Below, one piece after another: positions 57,910-64,000 of a stretch of 64,000 bases of DNA. Where the stretch lies: the NCBI RefSeq assembly GCF_036010485.1, contig NZ_CP108568.1:6100501-6164500 (forward strand), given 5' to 3'. The stretch comes from Streptomyces sp. NBC_01198 (lineage in GTDB: Bacteria > Actinomycetota > Actinomycetes > Streptomycetales > Streptomycetaceae). Position 1 is the stretch's first letter. Each line of letters opens with the position of its first letter. The position numbers and the translations under genes are program-made. The notes beneath the pieces are model-generated. The model saw only the letters and a list, made by a program, of their open reading frames with translations. It did no database searches and was not told the origin of the DNA.

Positions 57910-59148
57910 ATGACCACGACAGCGAGCGCGACCGCCCGACCCGCCGGCGGCAGGCCCGCGTACCGCGACGGCAACGTCCTGCGCTGGCTCACCGCCTACA
58001 CCGCGTCCCTGCTGGGCGACTCCGTCTACTTCGTCGCCCTCGGCTTCGCTGCCGCCAAGGTCGCCCCACCCGCCCAGGTCGGGCTGGTGATGGCCGCCGG
58101 CGCGGTGCCGCGCGCCATCCTGATGCTCGGCGGGGGAGTGGTCGCCGACCGCTTCGGCCCGCGCCTGGTCGTCATCGGCAGCGACACCGTCCGCTGCGCG
58201 CTGATCCTCGCGGCGGCCGCGGCGCTCGCGCTGGCGTCACCAGGGCTGTGGCTGCTGGTCGCCGTCGCCCTGGTCTTCGGCGTCGTCGACGCGCTGTTCA
58301 TGCCCGCGGTCGGCGCGCTGCCGCCCCGGATCACCACGCCCGACCAGCTCGTACGCCTCCAGGGGCTGCGCGCGCTGTCGGTACGCCTCGGCACCGTCGT
58401 GGGGCCGCCGGTCGGCGGGCTCGCGATGGGACTCGGCGGGGGCGCCGCGGCCTTCACGGTGGCCGGCCTGCTCTTCGCCACCTCCGTCCCGCTGCTGATC
58501 GGCACCCGGATCGCGTCGCTGCCCCCCGCCGAACGCGCGCCCGCCGGGCGGGAGTTGCGCGACGGGCTGGCCTACATCCGCCGCCACCGGGTGGTCGGCC
58601 CGCTGGTCCTGTCCGGCGCGCTGTGCGAACTCGGCCTGGTCGGCCCGCTCAACGTCGGCATGGTGCTGCTCGCCGACGAGCGCGGCTGGGGCGCCGCGGG
58701 ATACGGCTGGATCATCGCCGGGTTCGGCGTCGGCTCCGCGGTCAGCGCGCTGCTGCTGGCCGTGCACGGGCGAATACGGCGGGCCGGCGCGGTGCAGATC
58801 GGCACGCTGCTCGTGGGATCCGTGGGCATCGGCTTCATCGGTGTCGCCCACCAGTTGGCGGTCGCCGTCGCGGTGGCCTTCCTGTCCGGCCTCATCTGCG
58901 GCGTCTGCGGCGGCCTGGCCACCGCGCTCATCCAGACGGCGACCGAGCCGGCCTATCTCGGCCGGGTCACGTCAGTGATGAGCCTCACGGGCTTCGGCCT
59001 GGCGCCCCTGGTCTACCCCCTCTTCGCCACGGCCGTCGGAGCGTTCGGGGCAGCCCCCGTCTTCCTCACCAGCGCCGCCCTCGCCGCCCTTGGCGGCGCG
59101 TTCACCGCTTTCCTCCCCGCCATCCGCCACGCCGAACTCCCCACCTGA
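57910..59148 (+). CDS. MFS transporter, drug-efflux type
   Basis: 412 residues with about twelve membrane helices. The start YRDGNVLRWLTAYTASLLGDSVYFVALGFAA and the motif VADRFGPRLVVIGSD (motif A, between helices 2 and 3) are typical of MFS exporters of the EntS/YfiS kind. The second half has DELG-like LADERGWGAAGYGWI. The gene follows the ArsR-like regulator directly, so induced efflux of a compound that releases the regulator is likely. The substrate is unknown. Confidence 0.9.
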   Translation: MTTTASATARPAGGRPAYRDGNVLRWLTAYTASLLGDSVYFVALGFAAAKVAPPAQVGLVMAAGAVPRAILMLGGGVVADRFGPRLVVIGSDTVRCALILAAAAALALASPGLWLLVAVALVFGVVDALFMPAVGALPPRITTPDQLVRLQGLRALSVRLGTVVGPPVGGLAMGLGGGAAAFTVAGLLFATSVPLLIGTRIASLPPAERAPAGRELRDGLAYIRRHRVVGPLVLSGALCELGLVGPLNVGMVLLADERGWGAAGYGWIIAGFGVGSAVSALLLAVHGRIRRAGAVQIGTLLVGSVGIGFIGVAHQLAVAVAVAFLSGLICGVCGGLATALIQTATEPAYLGRVTSVMSLTGFGLAPLVYPLFATAVGAFGAAPVFLTSAALAALGGAFTAFLPAIRHAELPT

Positions 59149-59229
59149 CCCACCACGTTCCCCAGCGGCGCCAGGAACGGCGCGCCCAGCCACGGTCGGG
59201 GGAAGCCCCCGGGCCCCCGGTGGTGGGGG

Positions 59230-59862
59230 TCAGAAGCCCAGGCTGGCTTCGTACGCCGCCGCCACCGCGGCCTTGTCCCCTTCAGCCACCACATTCGCCG
59301 CCGCCTGGCGGCCGAGGGCGAAGAGGGTCAGCTCGGCGGGCTCGCCGGTGACCGTCACGACGGGGGAGCCGCGGTGGAGCACCGCGGTCTGGCCGTCGGG
59401 CCGGCGGAGCACCAGGCCGACGGTGCTGCGCCGCCCGAGCATGCGCGCGGCCCGCTCCACCCGCGACCAGAGCGCGTCCCCGAAGACCGGGTCGATCTCC
59501 CGCGGCGTCCAGTCCGGCTGCGCGCGCCGCACGTCCTCGGTGTGCACGTAGAACTCCACCGTGTTCGACGCCTCGTCCAACTGCTTGAGCGCGAAGGGCG
59601 ACAGCCGCGGCGGCCCGGTCCTGATCAGCCGGATCAGTTCTTCGTACGGCCGCCGCGCGTATTCGCCGCGCACCCGTTCCAGCCGGTCCGCGAGGCGCGG
59701 GACGATCAGCCCGGCGGCGGCGTCACCGCGGCGCTCGCGCACCACGGTGTGCGCGGCCAGGTCCCGGGTGGTCCAGCCCTCGCAGAGGGTGGGCGCATCG
59801 GGCCCCGAGCGTTCCAGGAGGTCGGCGAGGAGCAGACGTTCACGCTGTGCATGGGTCGTCAT
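59230..59862 (-). CDS. TIGR03085 family metal-binding protein
   Basis: 210 residues. The start RERLLLADLLERSGPDAPTL is followed by the metal-binding segment CEGWTTRDLAAHTVVRERR and, in the middle, NTVEFYVHTEDVRRAQPDW. These fit the DinB/MDMPI-like mycothiol-dependent metalloenzyme fold, with His ligands in AAHTVV and FYVHTED. Function unknown; relatives are thought to use mycothiol. ATG 59862 is a good start. It converges with the MFS gene across 81 nt with a CCCACCAC/GTGGTGGG pairing. Confidence 0.85.
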   Translation of the reverse strand: MTTHAQRERLLLADLLERSGPDAPTLCEGWTTRDLAAHTVVRERRGDAAAGLIVPRLADRLERVRGEYARRPYEELIRLIRTGPPRLSPFALKQLDEASNTVEFYVHTEDVRRAQPDWTPREIDPVFGDALWSRVERAARMLGRRSTVGLVLRRPDGQTAVLHRGSPVVTVTGEPAELTLFALGRQAAANVVAEGDKAAVAAAYEASLGF

Positions 59863-59914
59863 ACCGCCAGGTTAACGACCCGCGGCCGCCACGTCCGCTT
59901 CCCCCGCCCGGCCC

Positions 59915-60817
59915 TCAGCCGAGCTTGCTGTGCAGCTTTCTGCCGTTCGACCCGTCGTTGAGGGTGAGCGCGCAGGTCACGGTCCTGCGCCCCTGCACCT
60001 GATACGTGATCAGCTCCGGGAAGAGCACGTACGAGTAGTAGTCCCCGCCGGCCGGCGCGCGCCTGGTGGCGTCGGCCTCGCACAGCGAGAACGCCTTCTT
60101 CTCGATCTGGTCCTTGGTGGTGAAGGTCCCGGACAGCGTCTTGTCGGCGATCGACTGGGCGTCGTGGGCCGAGTCGCACGGCACGGTCTCGACGGTGTGG
60201 ATGCCGGGCGTCATCGACGGCATGTTGAAGCACTTGCCGGGATCGACGACCACGTACGGCATCTCCTCCCCGTCGCTGGCGGACGGATCCGGCGAGGCGC
60301 TGTCCGACGGGAAGTCGCTCGGCAGGTCCAGGCTCGGGAAGTCCGTGGGCAGCGTGAAGCTGGGAATTGGCACGGTCGGCAGCGTGGGCAGTGCCGGCAG
60401 CGCGGTGAGCGACGGCACCGCGGCGGAGTCCTTCGCGCTCGGCTCGCTCCGGTCGCCGTCACTGGACACGGCGACGACGCCGACGATCGCGGCGACCACG
60501 ACGACGGCTCCGACCGCGATCCACACCTTGCGCCCGGTGTGCTTCTGCGGCGGCCGCGGCGGACAGCCGCCGCCCGGGTGACCGCCGGGGTGGCCGTAGC
60601 CGCCGGGCGGGACCGGGTGTCCCGGCGGCACGGGCGGCCCGTAGCCGCCACCCTGCCTCGGGTGGCCGTAGCCGTCCGCCGGCGCGGGCGGCGGCCCGAA
60701 TCCGTCCGCCGGCGCCGGCGGGGGCGGCGGCCCGAAGCCCTGCGGCGGTGGGCCGAAACCGCCGCCCTGCCCGGGAGGCTGCGGCGGACCGTCGTGCGGC
60801 GGTGGAGGAAAACCCAT
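59915..60817 (-). CDS. Proline-rich membrane protein with extracytoplasmic Cys-containing domain
   Basis: 300 residues from ATG 60817. The first 90 residues are repeats of Gly/Pro/Phe/Tyr (GYGHPGGHPGGG, PPPPPAPADGFGPPP). One membrane helix (about 97-117, IAVGAVVVVAAIVGVVAV) leads into a Ser/Pro/Leu/Asp-rich linker. The C-terminal domain has VVVDPGKCFNMPSM, VETVPCDSAHDAQ, FSLCEADA and TVTCALTLND with four Cys. The domain resembles the actinobacterial septum-formation or DUF4333-like extracellular domains, but I am not sure. ATG 60835 is a possible alternative. Confidence 0.7.
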   Translation of the reverse strand: MGFPPPPHDGPPQPPGQGGGFGPPPQGFGPPPPPAPADGFGPPPAPADGYGHPRQGGGYGPPVPPGHPVPPGGYGHPGGHPGGGCPPRPPQKHTGRKVWIAVGAVVVVAAIVGVVAVSSDGDRSEPSAKDSAAVPSLTALPALPTLPTVPIPSFTLPTDFPSLDLPSDFPSDSASPDPSASDGEEMPYVVVDPGKCFNMPSMTPGIHTVETVPCDSAHDAQSIADKTLSGTFTTKDQIEKKAFSLCEADATRRAPAGGDYYSYVLFPELITYQVQGRRTVTCALTLNDGSNGRKLHSKLG

Positions 60818-60988
60818 GGTGGAAGGATGCCCCATACGGGTGACGCCGGTGGGTAACGAGCCAGCGACAGGTGGATGACGGCTCAACCCCCTTACCCGCT
60901 CGCGCGGTTCACGGCGATGTGCCGCGGCCCGCCGGCGTATCGGTCCGGCACCCGGACACCGTATTTCCGCCCGCGCCGGGTCCGGCGG

Positions 60989-61001
60989 CATGATGGACGC
61001 A
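60989..61001 (+). promoter_or_regulatory. Candidate leaderless hisI-trpE promoter
   Basis: CATGAT at 60989-60994 ends 6 nt before ATG 61001. No ribosome site precedes the ATG and no clear -35 is visible. The call rests on spacing alone. Confidence 0.35.
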
Positions 61002-61360
61002 TGCCCGCGACCCCGCTCGATCCCGCCATCGCCGCCCGGCTCAAGCGCACCCCCGACGGCCTGGTGCCCGCCATCGCCCAGCAGTACGACACCGGCGAGG
61101 TGCTGATGCTGGGCTGGATGGACGACGAGGCGCTGCGCCGCACGCTGACCACCGGCCGCTGCACGTACTGGAGCCGCAGCCGGCGCGAATACTGGGTCAA
61201 GGGCGACACCTCCGGGCACGTCCAGCACGTGAAGTCGGTCGCGCTGGACTGCGACGGCGACACCGTGCTGGTGAAGGTCGACCAGGTCGGCGCGGCCTGC
61301 CACAGCGGCGACCGCACCTGCTTCGATTCCGACCTCCTGCTGCCCGCCGCGGGCCAGTAA
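61001..61360 (+). CDS. hisI: Phosphoribosyl-AMP cyclohydrolase
   Basis: 119 residues, the cyclohydrolase alone without a fused pyrophosphohydrolase. Motifs [40 protein letters not shown], and the metal-binding residues in [16 protein letters not shown] and [11 protein letters not shown] are present. It opens the purine ring of phosphoribosyl-AMP. ATG 61001 is the first base after a -10-like CATGAT at 6-nt spacing, so it may be leaderless. The stop and the trpE start share one base (TAATG), and the upstream frame to 60875 is not conserved. Confidence 0.96.
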   Translation: MPATPLDPAIAARLKRTPDGLVPAIAQQYDTGEVLMLGWMDDEALRRTLTTGRCTYWSRSRREYWVKGDTSGHVQHVKSVALDCDGDTVLVKVDQVGAACHSGDRTCFDSDLLLPAAGQ

Positions 61361-62877
61361 TGTCTGCGGCCATGGACCTCGATACGTTCCGCAAGCTGGC
61401 GGTCGACCGCCGCGTCATCCCGGTCAGCCGCCGGCTCCTCGCGGACGGCGACACGCCGGTCGGGCTGTACCGCAAGCTCGCGAACGAGCGGATCGGCACC
61501 TTCCTGCTGGAGTCGGCCGACACCAGTTCCAACAGCGGTGCGAGCGGCGGGTCCTGGTCGCGCTACTCCTTCGTCGGCGTGCGCTCCGCCGCCGCGCTGA
61601 CCGCGGTCGACGGGCAGGCCCACTGGCGGGGCACCCCGCCGGTCGGCGTCCCGGTCGACGGCGACCCGCTGGCCGCGCTGCGCGCCACCGTCGAGGCGCT
61701 GCACACCCCGCGCGACCTGACCGCGGGCATGCCGCCCTTCACCGGCGGCATGGTCGGCTACCTCGGCTACGACATCGTGCGCCGGCTGGAACGCATCGGC
61801 GACAGCACGCAGGACACGCTGCGGCTGCCGGAACTGACCATGCTGCTGACCTCCGACCTCGCGGTGCTCGACCACTGGGACGGCACCGTGCTGCTGATCG
61901 CCAACGCGATCAACCACAACGACGAGGACACCGGCGTCGACGAGGCCTACGCCGACGCGGTCGCCCGGCTGGACGCGATGGAGGCGGACCTGGCCAGGGA
62001 CGTACCGCAGCAGCCCGTCGCGCTGCCGGAGTCGGTGGACTTCGACGTCAGCTGGAGCTGGGGCGGCGAGCAGTTCATGGCCGCCGTCGAGGACATCAAG
62101 GAGCGCATCCACGCCGGCGACGCCTTCCAGGTCGTCGCCTCCCAGCGGCTGGAGACCGAGTGCTCCGCCAGCGCGCTGGACGTCTACCGGGTGCTGCGGA
62201 CCACCAACCCGTCGCCGTACATGTACCTGCTGCGCTTCGACGGCTTCGACGTCGTCGGGTCCAGCCCCGAGGCGCTGGTCAAGGTCGAGGACGGCCGGGC
62301 CATGCTGCACCCGATCGCCGGGACCAGGCCGCGCGGGGCGACCCCGCAGGCCGACGCGGCGCTCGCCGAGGAGCTGCTGGCCGACCCCAAGGAACGCGCC
62401 GAGCACCTGATGCTGGTCGACCTGGGGCGCAACGACCTGGGCCGGGTGTGCGAGCCGGGCAGCGTCGAGGTGGTCGACTTCATGTCGGTGGAGCGCTACT
62501 CGCACGTGATGCACATCGTCTCCACCGTCACCGGCCGGGTCGCGCCCGGCAGGACCGCCTTCGACGTGCTGACCGCGTGCTTCCCGGCCGGCACGCTGTC
62601 CGGCGCGCCCAAGCCGCGCGCCATGCAGATCATCGAGGAGCTGGAGCCGACCAGGCGCGGGGTCTACGGCGGCTGCATCGGCTATCTGGACTTCGCCGGC
62701 GACTCCGACACCGCCATCGCGATCCGTACGGCCGTGCTGCGCGACGGTGTCGCGTACGTGCAGGCCGGCGCGGGCATCGTCGCGGACTCCGACCCGGTCG
62801 CCGAGGACGCCGAGTGCCGCAACAAGGCCGCCGCGGTGCTGCGGGCGGTCGCGACGGCCAACGTGATGCACGGCTGA
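61360..62877 (+). CDS. trpE: Anthranilate synthase component I
   Basis: 505 residues. FLLESADTSSNSG near the start includes the LLES element that binds tryptophan for feedback inhibition. The chorismate-binding domain has LDVYRVLRTTNPSPYMYLLRF and GSSPEALVKVEDGRAMLHPIAGTRPRG, then DLGRNDLGRVCEPGS and GTLSGAPKPRAMQIIEELE. It forms anthranilate with a separate glutaminase (TrpG), not seen in this window. ATG 61360 overlaps the hisI stop by one base, so translation is coupled and there is no attenuator leader between them. Confidence 0.96.
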   Translation: MSAAMDLDTFRKLAVDRRVIPVSRRLLADGDTPVGLYRKLANERIGTFLLESADTSSNSGASGGSWSRYSFVGVRSAAALTAVDGQAHWRGTPPVGVPVDGDPLAALRATVEALHTPRDLTAGMPPFTGGMVGYLGYDIVRRLERIGDSTQDTLRLPELTMLLTSDLAVLDHWDGTVLLIANAINHNDEDTGVDEAYADAVARLDAMEADLARDVPQQPVALPESVDFDVSWSWGGEQFMAAVEDIKERIHAGDAFQVVASQRLETECSASALDVYRVLRTTNPSPYMYLLRFDGFDVVGSSPEALVKVEDGRAMLHPIAGTRPRGATPQADAALAEELLADPKERAEHLMLVDLGRNDLGRVCEPGSVEVVDFMSVERYSHVMHIVSTVTGRVAPGRTAFDVLTACFPAGTLSGAPKPRAMQIIEELEPTRRGVYGGCIGYLDFAGDSDTAIAIRTAVLRDGVAYVQAGAGIVADSDPVAEDAECRNKAAAVLRAVATANVMHG

Positions 62878-62893
62878 CCGGCCGCGGGCACGC

Positions 62894-62928
62894 GGGGGCG
62901 GGGCGGCCGTCACGCCCGCCCCGCCCCC
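62894..62928. terminator. Hairpin terminator between trpE and the S53 peptidase
   Basis: GGGGGCGGGGCGG (62894-62906) pairs perfectly with CCGCCCCGCCCCC (62916-62928), a 13-bp all-GC stem with a 9-nt loop. It lies between convergent genes and probably ends both. Confidence 0.75.
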
Positions 62929-62945
62929 CGCCCCCGGCCCGCGGG

Positions 62946-64000
62946 TCAGCCGGTGAAGGCGGCCACGCCGTCCGGGGTGCCGAGACCGGTCGGGCCGTCG
63001 TAACCGGCCGTGCCCGTGCACAGGTACGAGCCGGCGCACTCGCCGTTCGTCCCGCTCAGCACGTCGTTCAGGGCGCCGGTGTGCGCGTAGGGGAACGAGG
63101 CCGGATAGGAGCCCTCGGACGGCGTCCCGGCCAGCGCGTAGAGCGAGGCGATGATCGGCGCGGAGGCGCTGGTGCCGCCGAAGACCTCCCAGCCGGTGTC
63201 GTTGCCGTAGGTGTCGTTGACCGCGACACCGGTGGCCGGGTCGGCGACCGCGGAGACGTCGGCGACGGTACGGCCGGCGCATTCGGCGTCCTGCTGCCAG
63301 GCCGGCTTGGGGTCGTAGGCCGAGCAGCCGGAGCCCGCCCCGCCCCACCCGGTGTCCGTCCAGCCGCGCGAACCGCCGTCCTGCCGCAGCGAGGTGCCGC
63401 CGACCGCGGTCACGTACCGCGAACCCGCCGGGTACTCCACGCCGTAGCCGGCGTCGCCGGAACTGACGGTGATGGCCACGCCGGGGTGGTCGAAGAACTG
63501 GCTGTCGTAGCCGGTGTCCGCGCCGGACTCGCCGCCGCCGTAACTGTTGGACACGTACCTGGCGCCCAGCGCCACCGCGGTGTTGACGGACTCGCCGAGG
63601 TCGGTCATGACCGAGGAGTCCGCCTCGACCAGCAGGATGTGGCAGGCCGGGCAGACCGCGCTGACCATGTCCAGGTCGAGGGATATCTCCTCGGCCCAGC
63701 CCGGATCGGGCACCGGCAGCGCCGACGTGCCGCTCTGGCCGACCTTGCGGAAGCAGCCGTTGCCGGTGGTGCAGGCCGGCAGGCCGTACTGGGTGCGGTA
63801 CGTGGCCAGGTCCGCCTCGGCGTTCGGATTGTCGTAGGCGTCCACGATCGCCACGGTGGCGTCCGAGCCGCCGGCGTCGGGTACGGCGTAGGCGCTGCGC
63901 AGGTCGGCGGGTCCGTAACCCGACGGGATGGCCGCCGGGTGCGCGGAACGCGCCGAGGGCGCAAGGGAGTCGGCGCCGCTGGTGACCTTGAGCGCCTTGC
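62946..64000 (-). CDS. S53 (sedolisin/kumamolisin) serine-carboxyl peptidase, N-terminus cut by window edge
   Basis: About 351 residues are visible, and the frame continues beyond 64000. The catalytic Glu and Asp are in GWAEEISLDLDMVSAVCP, the oxyanion Asp in TVSSGDAGYGVEYPAG, and the catalytic Ser in FGGTSASAPIIASLYAL. A calcium-site-like end is LNDVLSGTNGECAG and YDGPTGLGTPDG. Enzymes of this kind are secreted and work at acid pH; the pro-region and signal peptide would lie beyond the edge. The visible start includes YGPADLRSAYAVPDAGGSDA, typical of the beginning of the mature part. It converges with trpE. Confidence 0.9.
   Translation of the reverse strand, partial: KALKVTSGADSLAPSARSAHPAAIPSGYGPADLRSAYAVPDAGGSDATVAIVDAYDNPNAEADLATYRTQYGLPACTTGNGCFRKVGQSGTSALPVPDPGWAEEISLDLDMVSAVCPACHILLVEADSSVMTDLGESVNTAVALGARYVSNSYGGGESGADTGYDSQFFDHPGVAITVSSGDAGYGVEYPAGSRYVTAVGGTSLRQDGGSRGWTDTGWGGAGSGCSAYDPKPAWQQDAECAGRTVADVSAVADPATGVAVNDTYGNDTGWEVFGGTSASAPIIASLYALAGTPSEGSYPASFPYAHTGALNDVLSGTNGECAGSYLCTGTAGYDGPTGLGTPDGVAAFTG

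Noticed and set aside
61300-61400. Tryptophan attenuator before trpE
   Set aside because: hisI and trpE overlap by one base, leaving no leader, and no Trp-rich short ORF is present.

Overview
This window is high-GC chromosomal DNA of a streptomycete (Streptomyces or a close relative in Streptomycetaceae). The evidence is the very high G/C at third codon positions, frequent GTG starts, and a complete actinobacterial division and cell-wall (dcw) cluster with SepF, YggT and DivIVA attached. Other pointers are the actinobacterial dual-substrate isomerase PriA, a TraR/DksA-like protein with a lysine/alanine-rich tail, and a dispersed inverted repeat (CAGGGGCGCGGGGAACTGCGCG) that I recall as common between streptomycete genes. 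I see no tRNA, rRNA, CRISPR array, insertion sequence or prophage. Most of the window is core genome.

Layout. 1-2504: partial TetR regulator, HEPN-domain protein, methyltransferase, DUF3040 membrane protein. 2505-3010: a gene-free block of repeats. 3011-7916 (minus): MoxR ATPase, DUF58 protein and transglutaminase-like membrane protein, overlapping by 4 nt. 8041-8586 (minus): beta-carbonic anhydrase. 8820-27220 (plus): mraZ, rsmH, ftsL, ftsI-type PBP, murE, murF, mraY, murD, ftsW, murG, ftsQ, ftsZ, pgeF, yggS, sepF, yggT, divIVA. 27464-30610 (minus): ileS behind a T-box leader. 31185-35871 (plus): DksA-like protein, lspA, rluD-type pseudouridine synthase, acetyltransferase, Na+/H+ antiporter. 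35890-39146: MscS-like channel, hydrolase, DsbA-like protein, membrane protein. 39436-42990: dnaE from a TTG start. 43120-47634: small basic protein, NYN-domain protein, two-gene ABC exporter, DUF2567-type membrane protein. 47646-50725 (minus): YbaK, LON-domain protein, beta-helix membrane protein. 50841-56581: hisD, hisC, hisB, a 50-residue membrane protein, hisH, priA, ridA, hisF. 56586-59862: methyltransferase, ArsR-like regulator with an MFS exporter, TIGR03085 protein. 59915-64000: proline-rich secreted-domain protein, hisI-trpE, and a partial S53 peptidase.

How the genes work together. The dcw block makes UDP-MurNAc-pentapeptide (MurE, MurF, MurD), lipid I and II (MraY, MurG), the septal synthase (FtsW with the PBP), the divisome (FtsL, FtsQ, FtsZ, SepF) and the polar-growth protein DivIVA. 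The his block supplies nearly the whole histidine pathway and, through PriA and TrpE, touches tryptophan synthesis. Genes are tightly packed, with many ATGA or GTGA overlaps that imply translational coupling.

Most notable non-coding or decoding signals: four GTGGNG boxes at exact 10-bp spacing over the mraZ promoter; a rare TTA (bldA-type) codon next to last in mraZ; a 22-bp near-perfect palindrome before sepF; three 14-bp operator-like repeats over a leaderless ArsR-type promoter; a T-box with an ATC specifier before ileS; and a coupled 38-codon ORF inside the ABC operon. No wholly new multi-gene system is evident. The novelty here is mainly regulatory.
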